Part shown: positions 22,224 through 32,640 of the stretch, piece after piece
How the letters are laid out: each line of letters opens with the position of its first letter
Position numbering within the stretch: position 1 is the stretch's first letter
Assembly: GCA_021018995.1 (NCBI GenBank)
Contig: CM037586.1
Span: 5,430,328-5,494,327 of the forward strand
Direction of reading: 5' to 3'
DNA from: Chloranthus sessilifolius
Lineage: Eukaryota; Streptophyta; Magnoliopsida; Chloranthales; Chloranthaceae
DNA length: 64,000 bases
The notes under the pieces: generated by a model
Told to the model about the DNA's origin: nothing
The model's database searches: none
What the model saw: only the letters and a program-made list of their open reading frames with translations
Program-made: the position numbers and the translations under genes

Positions 22224-23585
22224 ATGTCATCTAGAGGAAGAGGCCGACCAAGGGGAGGCCAGCAGAGGAGTCTACGTAGTGGAGATGATTATATCTCTCC
22301 TACTAATAGAGTGCCTTTAGGAGGTACTGAGGCCCCTGGGGGCAGTAGTAGTAGACAGCATGATGAAGAGGATCGAGATCGTCAGGATCAAGATCTAAGA
22401 GAACAAGAGAGAGTGAGAGAAAGACAGGAAGATAGAGAGGAGCGACAAAGGATGATGCACACTATGGAGACTATGGCAGTTGCCATGGCACAACAAGCCG
22501 CATCCTTTGCAGCTCATGCATCAAGAGAACAACAGCCACCTACACCACACAGGGACTGCGCTGCTGTGCCCTCATCCTTCTGAGTTTAGGAGGATGAGAC
22601 CTCCTTCATTTATGCAGACACAATGGCTGAGGCGGCTTATGGAGATGGAGAAAGTCTTTAGCGTGCTGACATGCACGGAAGATGAGAGTGTGAGATGGGC
22701 AGCTTATATGTTAGATGGGGAGGCTGGGCCTTGGTGGAAGTCCGTGATACGGACTCGGGCTCAGGAGACCCCAGAGTTACCTTGGACTTGGGAGGAGTTT
22801 GTTGAGGAGTTCAACAAACAATATTTTCCGGAAGTGGTGAGGAACCAGCTTGAAATACAATTTTTATAGTTAGTGCAAGGGAGAATGACAATGAGAGAAT
22901 ATGGAGTAGAGTTCTACGACTTGCCCGTTTTGCTCCGAATTACGTCGCTACCGACATGATGAAATCCAAGAGGTTTCAGCAAGGTTTGAAGCCTGAGGTT
23001 AGGGGAGGCGTAGCTCCATTTCAGTTGAGGACCTATGAAGAGGTCATGAGCAAGGCGTTGGTTGTAGAGGAGGAGAACAATGACAGATATAGACAGAGGG
23101 AGCAGCAGAGAGGAGGAAATGAACAAGGAAGGACGGGGACCTATGAACCGGTGAACAAAAAGCCGAGGTTCGTGGCCCAAAATTAGAGACCACAGTTTCA
23201 GGGAGGTTTCGGAAGGCCGGCGCAACAACAACACCAACAGAGGTTTCCACTACTTACGTCGGGGAGACCTTTACGCTATGAGAGCCCTGCCATGTCTACT
23301 GGCGCCACTATCACACAGGTTCTCGTACTGTTTCTTCCGCGCCTCGAGAGACTTGTGCCAAGTGTGGCAAGCCTCATAGGACCGTGGATTGTAGAATGGG
23401 AACTAGGGGTTATTTCCGATGTGGTAAGGTGGGCCACTTGATCAAGGATTGCCCCGAGACGGATAAAAGCAAGACGGTTTCAGTTGCGGCACCACGACCC
23501 ATTCAAGCAAGGAAACCGATCGTTCGGGGAAGAGCTTATGCAGTCACTGCTCAGGAAGCAGGGAATGTGCATGACGTCATCCAAG
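22224..23585 (+). pseudogene. Element C gag
   Basis: Starts MSSRGRGRPRGG, with a charged Arg/Glu/Gln-rich N-terminal region. A frame change near 22560 leads into the capsid domain (MRPPSFMQ, WAAYMLDGEAGPWW, FNKQYFPEVVRNQ). A stop at 22867 and another frame change precede the capsid end (22956-23186). Two zinc knuckles follow (CAKCGKPHRTVDC then YFRCGKVGHLIKDC, the second lacking its first Cys context). The region ends at a putative splice donor, AG|GTGAG. Some breaks lie at CTG/CAG sites and may be consensus errors. Confidence 0.8.
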
Positions 23586-23752
23586 GTGAGACTCTTTTAA
23601 ATTAAAGAAAATTTCGTGTCATTAAAGTTTTAGATAGAGAAGGTGCATGCATTAGGAATAGTATAGATTCTTTTCTCAATACAAAAATCTATGTGTGAAT
23701 TAAGGGTGTGTTTTGATGTGTAAATTATTGTATGCATGTATGTATACTATAG
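23586..23752 (+). other. Element C putative gag-protease intron
   Basis: 167 nt, AT-rich, GTGAG...CTATAG. Removing it would join the Gag end (VIQ, then a Gly codon split G|GT) to the protease region in frame. The same position and codon carry a GT-AG interval in D1 (38433-38569) and D2 (43943-44077) with quite different sequence. Confidence 0.55.
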
Positions 23753-26700
23753 GTACCTTAACTATATATGAAAAAGGATGCTTCGTTGGATATGACGCTC
23801 GAGTGTTGATAGACCCAGGGTCTACCCACTCATTCGTTACTCCACGTTTCGCCAAGAGGATGAAGATTGTTCCAGAGGCGTTGGACTTCGTCCTATCTGT
23901 GTCTATTTCGACTGGAGAGTTAGTAGACACGGAGTTAGCTTGCAATTCCATCATTGTAGCAGTTCGAGACCTAGAGGTGCATGAATTGGAAGCAAAGTTG
24001 ATACTGTTAGACATGCAAGGGTTTGATATGATCCTTGGCATGGACTGGTTGGCGCAGCATTGTGCAACCGTCGATTGCAAGAACAAGGTAGTCATTTTCA
24101 GACCCAACACAAGAAGATCATTTCAGTTTCAAGGAGTGAGGTCGTCATACGCACGATCTCAACGAAGGGCGAAAATGATCAGAAAGGGTTGCAGTGGATA
24201 CTTGGCTTTCTTAAAGGAGGACAAGGAAGAAAAGAACGTCATTTCTGAGATAGCAGTTGTGCGAGACTTCGCCGACGTGTTTCCAGAGGAATTGCCTGGA
24301 CTACCTCCAGAGAGAGAAGTGGAATTCGCCATTGACTTAGCATCAGGAACGGAGCCTATTTCGAAAGCGCCTTATAGAATGGCTCCTGCTAAGTTAAAGG
24401 AGTTGAAGGAACAACTACAAGAGCTTATGGACAAGGGGTTTGTTAGACCGAGCGTGTCTCCATGGGGAGCACCGGTCTTGTTTGTCAAGAAGAAAGATGG
24501 GTCAATGCGGCTATGCATTGACTATCGACAATTGAACAAACTCACTGTGAAGAACCGCTATCCTTTGCCTAGAATTGACGATCTATTCGACCAGCTGCAA
24601 GGAGCAAGGTATTTTTCCAAGATCGACCTGAGATCTGGGTATCATCAGTTGCGAGTCAAGGCAGAGGACATTCAGAAGACAGCTTTCCGGACACGGTATG
24701 GACACTATGAATTCCTTGTGATGCCGTTTGGATTGACGAATGCTCCGGCGTCGTTTATGGATCTGATGAACCGAGTGTTTAAACCACACTTGGACTCCTG
24801 CGTCGTAGTGTTTGTTGATGATATATTGATATACTCCAAATCCAAGACGGAACACGAAGAACATTTGAGGATTGCTCTACAGACGCTACGTGAACACCAA
24901 TTGTACGCCAAACTCAGCAAATGTGAGTTTTGGATGGAAGAGGTTAGCTTTTTGGGACATGTCGTCTCAAAGCATGGTGTCACTGTAGATCCAGCAATGA
25001 TAGAAGCAGTAGTTAAATGGGAGCAGCCAAAGGCGGAGATGTCAAGTTTTACGGGCTTAGCGGCTATTATCGACGTTTAAATCGAGGGGTTTTCAAAGAT
25101 ATCGGGACCTCTCACAAAGGCGACACGAAAAGATTCAAGATTTGAGTGGAGTGAGGCATCGAGAAGAGTTTTCAAGAACTCAAAAGCGAGACTCACTTGG
25201 CTCCTAGTGATTCCTTCAGTGATGGAGGATCGCCATGTGATCGTCATACAATGGCCTTGGTTGTGTACTCAACCAACACAAGAAGGTGATAGCTTACGGA
25301 TCAAGACAGCTGAAAGAACACGAGAAAAATTACCCGACTCATGACTTGGAACTAGCAGCAGTCATTTTTGCGCTGAAGATTTGGAGACATTACTTGTATG
25401 GTGAGACTTTTGAAATTTTCACCGATCATAAGAGCCTCTGATACCTATTTACACAGAAAGAGCTCAACATGAGATAGCGCAGATGGATGGAATTCCTCAA
25501 GGATTACGATTGTTCCATACAATACCATCCAGGCAAGGCGAATGTAGTAGCCGACGCCTTGAGTCGGAAGGGTTCAGCTCAGTTAGCTTGTTTGGTTTTG
25601 GGTATGCACCGATGGAAATTATTGGAAGACCTGGCATTCTATGATGCGAACATTGAGTCAAAGGCCACCGGATCCTTTTTGGCTAACATATCGGTAAAGC
25701 CAGTGATATTTGAGCATATCCACGATCTACAGATGAAAGATCCGACATTAACAAAGATTCATCAAGACGTGAGGGAAGGCATCAGGTCGGACTTCTCAGT
25801 TAAAGAAGATGGTTCTTTATTGTTTAAGGGCCGTCTATGCATTCCGGACAATGTCGATCTAAGACGAACTATTCTTGATGAGGCCCATAAGTCAAATTAT
25901 GCTATCCACCCTGGTAGCACCAAAATGTACCAAGACTTGAAAAAGAACTACTGGTGGAGAGGACTGAAGCAAGACGTGGCCGAATACGTGTCACGGTGTT
26001 TGACTTGTCAGCAAGTGAAGATTGATCATAGACATCCTGCTGGACTAATGCAGCCTTTACCAATCCCAGAATGGAAATGGGAATCAATCTCGATGGATTT
26101 CATTGTTGGATTGCCCCGTACTGCCAAGAGACACAATGCCATTTGGGTCGTCGTAGACCGATTGACCAAATCAGCGCACTTTTTGCCTTACAATACTATG
26201 TATACGGCAGGAAGACTAGCAGACTTATACATGAAAGAGATCGTAAGGTTACATGGGATTCCAAGCAGCATAATTTCAGATCGTGATCCACTATATACAT
26301 CCAAGTTTTGGAAGAAATTTCAAGAAGGAATGGGAACACGACTAGACTTTAGTTCAGCTTTCCATCCTCAAACTGATGGGCAGACAGAGCGAGTGAACCA
26401 AGTGATAGAAGACATGCTCAGAGCGTGCATGCTAGATATGCAAGGATACTGGGACGAGTATCTACCGTTGCTCGAGTTCGCATACAACAACAGTTTCCAA
26501 ACGAGCATTGGCATGGCACCGTATGAAGATCTGTATGGACGACGATGCAAATCACCCCTCAATTGGGAAGAAACTGGTGAGAAATTTGTGTTAGGGCCAA
26601 AACTACTTGAAGACAACGCCACCGTCGTTCGAATAATCAGAGAAAGGCTGAAGTCAAGACAAGAGTAGATGTAAAAAGTTACTATGAAATGAAACAGACT

Positions 26701-27141
26701 AGTGTCGACTATAAAGTGGGTGAGCACGTGTTTGTGAAAGTGTCACCTATGAAAGGCGTCATGAGATTTGGCAAGAGAGGAAAGTTAAGCCAACGTTATG
26801 TTGGACCGTTTGAAATTTTGGGACGCGTAGGTGAAGTTGCACATCGCATTGGCTTACCACCGCTGTTTGATCGAGTACATAACGTTTTCCACATATCAAT
26901 GCTCAAAAAGTATGTAAATGATTCATCTCACGTGTTAGGAAAACAACCTATGGAGATGTGTGAGGACATGAGCATGATAGAGGAACCAGTGGAAATCTTG
27001 GATCGAAAGGAACAAGTACTGCGCACTAAAGTGATTCCCTTAGTGCTTGTTTGGTGGAACAATCATCCAAAAGAAGAGGCTACTTGGGAACGAGAGGCCG
27101 ATTTGAAAGAACAATATCCAGCCTTGTTTCCAACGATGTGA
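23753..27141 (+). pseudogene. Element C pol: protease, RT, RNase H, integrase, chromodomain-like tail
   Basis: Protease has DPGSTHSF. Gypsy RT (about 24250-25080) keeps VDDILIYSK and all blocks. RNase H (25080-25570) is broken by frameshifts and stops but keeps TDHKSL and [12 protein letters not shown]. Integrase (25650-26668) has the HHCC knuckle, then Asp, Asp and Glu of the core in MDFIVGLP, ISDRDPLY and QTERVNQVIED. GPY/F sequence and a chromodomain-like end (EATWEREADLKEQYP) occupy 26689-27141. Protease-RT is uninterrupted for 455 codons. Frameshifts near 25030-25100 coincide with CTG/CAG positions. Confidence 0.9.
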
Positions 27142-27356
27142 GAATCCAATGTAAACCACAAGCATGTTTGTGGAATCTCCACGAGACTTGTAATTCAATG
27201 GAAATTTTGATCAAAGTATGGTTTAAGGAACAGATTTAGCATGTACATGACCAAGCGTACCCATTTCTATGGAACTATGAACCACTTGATGTCATAAACT
27301 ACCAAAAAGAAGTCAAAGAAACAAAGAACTTGAAAATCTGCAGAAATTGGACAAAA
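27142..27356 (+). other. 3' non-coding sequence after element C pol
   Basis: No reading frame of note. The polypurine-tract context expected before a Tekay 3' LTR (as at 48027-48060 in D2) is absent. Confidence 0.4.
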
Positions 27357-28125
27357 CCGATTAATCGAATTTCAAATCGATTAATCGATTTGGAATTTCG
27401 ATTAATCGATTTTGTTCGATTAGTCGACTGGCACCTGCCAGTGACTGGAAATGGGGATAAGAGTTAGGACAGACACATAATATAATTTTGATTGATCGAT
27501 TTATAAATTCGATTAATCGATTTAGAATCGATTAATCAATTTTGGGAATTCGATTAATCGAATTGGGAATTCGATTAATCGAACTGCATGTTCGATTAAT
27601 CGAACAAACTGGTAATGTTAGAAGAAACTGGGAATGAAATAATGAAATTTCGATTAATCGAGGAGGTTTCAATTAATCGATTTGAGATTTCGATTAATCG
27701 AACTGGAAGTTCGATTAATCGAATTACTAAAGGGACTTGGAAGAAATATGAAGTAAGTGGAACGATTTCGATTAATCGAAGTGGAATTCGATTGATCGAT
27801 TCGAAATTTCGATTAATCGAACCATAGTTCGATTAATCGAATAACTTTAGGAATTCTGAAATTTGTGGAAGTTACTGCACGATTTCGATTAATCGAAGTG
27901 AATTTCGATTAATCGATTTTGAAATTTCGATTAATCGAAATGGATTTCGATTAATTGACTGGCTCGTGCCAGTGAGCTCTAAAACTTAAATTTTTAAACG
28001 GATACGATTTCGATTAATCGATTTTGACCTTCGATTGATCGATTTGTAAAATCGATTAATCGATTTTGCGTGGCTTAACCTAGTTTTGAATCTTGATTAA
28101 TCGATTCTAAATTTCGATTAATCGA
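27357..28125 (+). repeat. Palindrome array 2 (TCGATTAATCGA)
   Basis: About 27 units of TCGATTAATCGA and close variants, by eye about 17 exact, in 770 bp. Two related spacers (GACTGGCACCTGCCAGTGA near 27427, GACTGGCTCGTGCCAGTGA near 27957) are about 530 bp apart and also resemble the spacer in array 1. The array ends about 10 bp before a TATA box and 250 bp before an open frame of 314 codons. It lies outside any LTR I can define. Confidence 0.9.
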
Positions 28126-28134
28126 GCCGAGGCC

Positions 28135-28144
28135 TATATATAAA
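28135..28144 (+). promoter_or_regulatory. TATA box upstream of the 28372 ORF
   Basis: TATATATAAA, followed by about 200 bp of pyrimidine-rich, leader-like sequence (CTTCTTCTTCTTCTCC, CCCTAGGG) and the ATG at 28372. Context and spacing fit a plant core promoter. Confidence 0.5.
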
Positions 28145-28371
28145 AATTTAGGGATTTCATTCCCCATTCGAAATCATTTGCACTTGAGTTTTGGGCGCTT
28201 CAACTTCTTCTTCTTCTCCGACCATCCGGCGCCCTAGGGTTCCCTTTTTCCGACAGTTTTCGGCTCACATTCACATCGCATCGCCTTCAAAACCTACGGT
28301 AAACCCTAAAATCGAAATCTTCTTTCAATTTGAGTTAGTTAAAGCCCTAGATTCTCCCTATTTCACCAAAA

Positions 28372-29316
28372 ATGCCGCCAAAGACTCGGTTGTCTTCGAA
28401 GAAGGCAACCTCTAAGCTCCCGGTTCGGCGTAAGAACGCCGCGCCACCTCCACGTACCCCATCACCGGTGAGGACTCCATCACCGTCGGCATCGGAGACC
28501 ACCTCCAGTTCGACGAGCGCATCCTCGCGCGAGTCTTCCCGCGAATCGACCCCAATGCCCCCACCACCCACTAATGTGGTGCAACCAAATGAATGGTGGG
28601 CGGCCAAGACCTTCGAGGTCGAATACATTATTGACCCAACCCTATTTACAAATCCCGATGTACCGGGCGAGACCCAATGGGCTCGAAACTACCTCAACAA
28701 CGCCGGTCTCGGCAACCTTCTCAAACCAATCCGGGGTTCTTACTACCCTAGATTGGTGAGATTATTCTACCAAGGGCTTGTGGACGGCCCGACCGACGAT
28801 GTGATCAAGACCACCATAGAGGGTCGAGACTACACGATCACACGTCATCACATATTCCCACCCTTCGAGGAAGACCCCCGCTTTGAGGAGGTCATGACCC
28901 GCATGACCAATGGTAAAAAGGGGTCGGGCTCCTCCATAAAGAGGGTTGACCTTCCCCACTATATGTGGATGCTTGACTCGGTGGTCAAGTGCAGTCTATA
29001 CCCGATGCGCCACGGCACTGAGCGAGTGGAAATAGTGCAACAGGCACTTTACTCGGCCTTCTGTGGCCAGTGGTTTGATGCCACCATGCTCATCCTCGAG
29101 GGGATGAGGTATATCAAAGGGAAGCTAATGAAGGGCAACCTCCGGCCCAAGGAGAAGATGCCCTACGCTCGCCTTATATCGAGCATGTTGGAGTGCTACT
29201 CCAACGACCCTTTCTACGCCGTCTCTCCTCATGAAGAGAGGGCTACGGACTACGTGAAGACATTCTCCATGTCTTCATGGACCCGTAGCTACAACACGAC
29301 CAACGAACAATCCTAG
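28372..29316 (+). CDS. Plant-transposon-domain-like protein (314 aa), uninterrupted
   Basis: Residues 1-75 are basic, then Ser/Pro/Thr-rich (MPPKTRLSSKKATSK). Residues 80-290 resemble the putative plant transposon protein domain seen in Athila-type elements, with YPRLVRLFYQGL and a conserved block around WFDATMLILEGM. The protein is distantly similar to the one at 30193-30951, which has YPRLVKLFYSNM and YWFDVPSYLLEVM at equivalent positions. The ORF is GC-richer than its surroundings, lies between a TATA box and an AATAAA, and has no break. The function of this domain is not established. Which element it belongs to is unclear. Confidence 0.6.
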   Translation: MPPKTRLSSKKATSKLPVRRKNAAPPPRTPSPVRTPSPSASETTSSSTSASSRESSRESTPMPPPPTNVVQPNEWWAAKTFEVEYIIDPTLFTNPDVPGETQWARNYLNNAGLGNLLKPIRGSYYPRLVRLFYQGLVDGPTDDVIKTTIEGRDYTITRHHIFPPFEEDPRFEEVMTRMTNGKKGSGSSIKRVDLPHYMWMLDSVVKCSLYPMRHGTERVEIVQQALYSAFCGQWFDATMLILEGMRYIKGKLMKGNLRPKEKMPYARLISSMLECYSNDPFYAVSPHEERATDYVKTFSMSSWTRSYNTTNEQS

Positions 29317-29363
29317 AGGACAAGCTTTCCTGGGAGAGACAACTGCTCCCCATAATATAAATT

Positions 29364-29369
29364 AATAAA
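29364..29369 (+). terminator. AATAAA polyadenylation signal
   Basis: AATAAA about 48 bp after the stop codon of the 28372 ORF, in an AT-rich context. It is in the expected position, though not diagnostic on its own. Confidence 0.4.
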
Positions 29370-30009
29370 ACCTCATGGATCGTCGGGCTACCGACTCATA
29401 CGTAGCACACTTGTAAAATATGTAACGATATTTCTTTTCTTTCTAGGAATATAGGCTTTATATTACATCTTGATCATTTAAAACGATGGAGCGTAATGTT
29501 TTATCCTATTATACATTAAGTTGAACAATCGTATGAATTTACAATTTATTCGTTATTAAAGACTTATCAGGAAAATCGTAGTGAATACGATTCAACTGCT
29601 ATAGAGTTCGCCTACATAGGTCAAAAAGTTGGAAATAACCTATGATTCTAGGTTAAAGACGCTCAATGGCCGGATCAGTAAGTCATCATTTAGGACCTAC
29701 TTATTCGTGAGAGGATATATCGGCCCCATTATCGAACTCGCCATCTTCGTTCCAGATTTCCCTCTACTTTTCAAAAATCTAACCGTTTTCCCAACTGAAC
29801 CTTGTCCATTTTATTTTTGCTACACCCTTGCCTCGTCTATTCCATTCCGGAAACCCTACTATAATCCTTTAGCTTATTCTGACTCAGGGTGTCATCATCT
29901 TAAGGTAAGAGGACGATTTCAATGATCAAATAAGTGGGGGGTTCTACAAGAAATTTTGAAACTTTATGATTAATTAAATATTTTTCTTATAGGTAGAAGT
30001 TGTAACGGT
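29370..30009 (+). other. No gene recognised; leads into B env-like ORF
   Basis: AT-rich sequence with a small open frame at 29629-29925 that has no recognisable domain. A purine tract (AATAAGTGGGGGG, near 29927) and an acceptor-like TTCTTATAG before the env-like start suggest, weakly, a spliced subgenomic RNA. B pol is expected about here and is missing. Confidence 0.35.
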
Positions 30010-32640
30010 ATGAATCTAACAAACAAACGACAGAGGGAAGGAGAAGAAGAACGTAACAGTTCTGATAACATCCCTATTAGTCACCGAATCATACAGGTTG
30101 CTGCCCTCAAATCCAAATAAGAAGCAGCAAACCCCCCTAAGAAGAGGTCCAAATGTTCATGGATAATTATCAGAGAACCCTCTAGAGACACAATGAAGAT
30201 TGACCCTATGTCTGTCCCCAAAAAGGGACCCAAATTAGACAAAGGTAAAAAGCCAGCGTCTTCTGTCATGCCAACTACTAAAATCCCTACTTCAAGGAAA
30301 CAACATATTGTGGGAGCTGAAGTTGCAGTGGACGTTGACGCTTTAGAAAAATTAGAGATGGGAGGAGAGGTCATAAAATATTTTAAGGATGCAGGGCTAC
30401 ATTATTTTCTAGAGCCTGGAGTTACCCAAGTCTACCCTAGACTGGTAAAACTATTTTATTCAAATATGAGTAACAGTAGCAAGGGACCAATCCTAGCACT
30501 GACAACAACCATTGATATATTTCAAATTTCAATTACAAAGGCAATGGCTGCTGGAGTGATGAATGCACCCTTGGAAAGATATGGGCCGACCTCTGGCACT
30601 CCGAAAGCAAATATCCTTAGACCTGCACCGGAGACCCTGCTTGATTTAACCCAAATGGCCACAAATTTGCTAGGCAAACTACCGAGTGACAAATCATTTT
30701 TTCTGCAAAAAGACTTAGAGGACATGAATTTATCCCTTTACTTTTTCGATGTTTTAATTCATAAAACTGTTCACCCTACGGGACATGGGACCCAGCGAAG
30801 AGCTCTCTTTGCAAAAGCCTTACACCTAATGACACATCGCTATTGGTTTGATGTCCCTTCTTATCTTCTAGAAGTAATGAACAAAGTAAGGGAGAAATTA
30901 CCTCTAAAGAAATATCAGACAAGCAATTATATTTATCCTTTGGTGGATTGATTAAAAATCTGCTAGTAAATGTGGGATATAATATTGATCCCAATGAAAA
31001 AACATTGCCTCGTAGTAATGCGAGCTTGACACCTAAGACCTATCGGAAACTCTGAGTGCCGCGAATAAAAAGAGAATCCCTATTTCAGCACAACAGAGGG
31101 AGGTCTTGTCTAACTAGACACCACCCAAGAACCATTAGAGACTGCTATAGACTAGCTAGCAGAAACTAGGGCCACAGTAGAAATCTCTACTATAGGAGAG
31201 GAAATAATAGAAGAAGGGGTGAGGATTCCAACACATGAAAAAGAAGAGAACAACTCTCCAAGGCATGAGGGGGTTGCTGTATCAGAACCCCTAGTTGCTG
31301 AACATCCTATTCTGTATGACCAGACAATGGACTCACCAGTAGGGCCTACTATGCCCCCTTCCACAGAAGCAACTGTATCACAAGATATTCAAAGAATAGA
31401 CCCTGTAAGCCCAATTGTTGAAAGTACGAAAGAAATTCATTCCCTAATTAGTCCACAAGTTACCGGCGTGACTACTTTTAGCCATTTCCCTGTATCAACA
31501 GAACCTATTACTCAGCCTCCAATTCCAGCCAACACAGAACTAACATTAAGAATAGGAGCTGTTGAAGAACTTGACTCCCAATTGCAAAGGGGGAGTTTTA
31601 CAGAATTATTGAATGCAGCAGAAGCAACCCTTGAAAATCCTCCATTCTCCTCAACATCAACACTTGATCTAGAAAGAAGAATAAGGGCGGTGGAGCAATG
31701 GCAAAACAACCATGAATCAATTCTAATGCCACTGCCAGAATTATTCGGAAGGGTGACAAAACTAGAGCAATGGACCTCTACGAATGCGCCACCATTGGTA
31801 CAACTACCGAGCATTGTGAAAAGGTGGATGAGAGAATTCCACAGTCTAATAAAAAGAGTTTACGAAACCACCTTGACAACCCAAGAGAGAGCTGAAATAG
31901 TGGAAAGCTTGCAAAGAAAAGCTATACATGAGCAAGGTGTGAGATGGACAATGGAAACAGAGAAAAAAGTTCAGGAAGCCACTGCAGGCTCCCATGCATA
32001 GATAGTACATCTCCAGTCTCAAATTGAGACATTGCAAGGTAAGCAACAGACATGGGAAGTAGAAAAGAAAGGATATGAAGAACATATAGCCGATTTTATA
32101 GAACCGTTTGGGAAATTGATAGAAGACCTAGACGCAACAGAGAATAAAAGAGAACATGCACACAAAGAATATGAACAAACTCTCAAAATGCTGCTAACTG
32201 AGAAGACTCATGACTTGACAGTAACAGAAGGGAAATTGCATAAATTGCAAGAAGCAAAGGATTCCCTCAGCTTGATATGTAAAGATCAAAAGAAATATAT
32301 TGAGACTCATACGACAAAAAGCTGGGTAGAAATTACTAAAGTGAAAGAAGAATCTGAAAAACTGAGGAAAGAGTTAAAAGACAAAACTGCAGAAAATACT
32401 ACTCTCTTAGCTACTCTGCAGAAGATAGAAACAGAAAGGGACAAACTGCTACTTGAGGTCCAGTTAAAATTTGCGATAATCATCAAGCAACATGCAGATA
32501 TGAAATAAAAAGAAAGAACCACCACTCCTGCCAAGGTGGCTGAGATAGAGGACATACCACAACTTCTAGCCAAAGCATCAGGTTATGCAACAGAGGAATT
32601 GTCTGAATTAGAGGAAGAATGGCCCAGAAGCTAGTCCCCA
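30010..32640 (+). pseudogene. Element B env-like / plant-transposon-domain gene, broken
   Basis: An ATG at 30010 opens a frame with an early stop near 30118, continuing open at 30193-30951 (252 codons) with a plant-transposon-type domain (FLEPGVTQVYPRLVKLFY, YWFDVPSYLLEVM). After a frameshift and stops it is open again at 31219-32001 and 32032-32508. The last parts are Glu/Lys/Gln-rich and probably coiled coil. In Athila elements an ORF between pol and the 3' LTR is traditionally called env-like. I see no convincing transmembrane segment here, so an envelope role is not supported. Confidence 0.65.

Larger units (their letters stand above)
19529..27141 (+). mobile_element. Element C: Tekay/Del-like chromovirus lacking its 3' LTR
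   Basis: 5' LTR, tRNA-Met primer-binding site, gag with capsid and zinc knuckles, then protease, RT, RNase H, integrase and a chromodomain-like tail. The LTR start TGTAATAGCCCG is not repeated anywhere after 27141, nor is the LTR end (GGGCTGTCA). The 3' LTR has therefore been lost, probably in the same deletion that removed B pol. The end given is the pol stop; the true end of the element sequence is unknown. Confidence 0.8.

Noticed and set aside
27615-27827. Repetitive SINRF/RLIE peptide frames over the TCGATTAATCGA arrays (also 20249-20431)
   Set aside because: A direct by-product of translating a palindromic repeat. Spacer lengths vary and do not keep frame.
29331-29335. TGGGA at 29331 as the second half of a target-site duplication for element C (TGGGA at 19524-19528)
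   Set aside because: The sequence after it does not continue B gag, no C LTR end precedes it, and a 5-mer is expected by chance in this distance.
29629-29925. 98-codon frame between the 28372 ORF and the B env-like gene
   Set aside because: No recognisable motif and no homologue in the window; likely chance.
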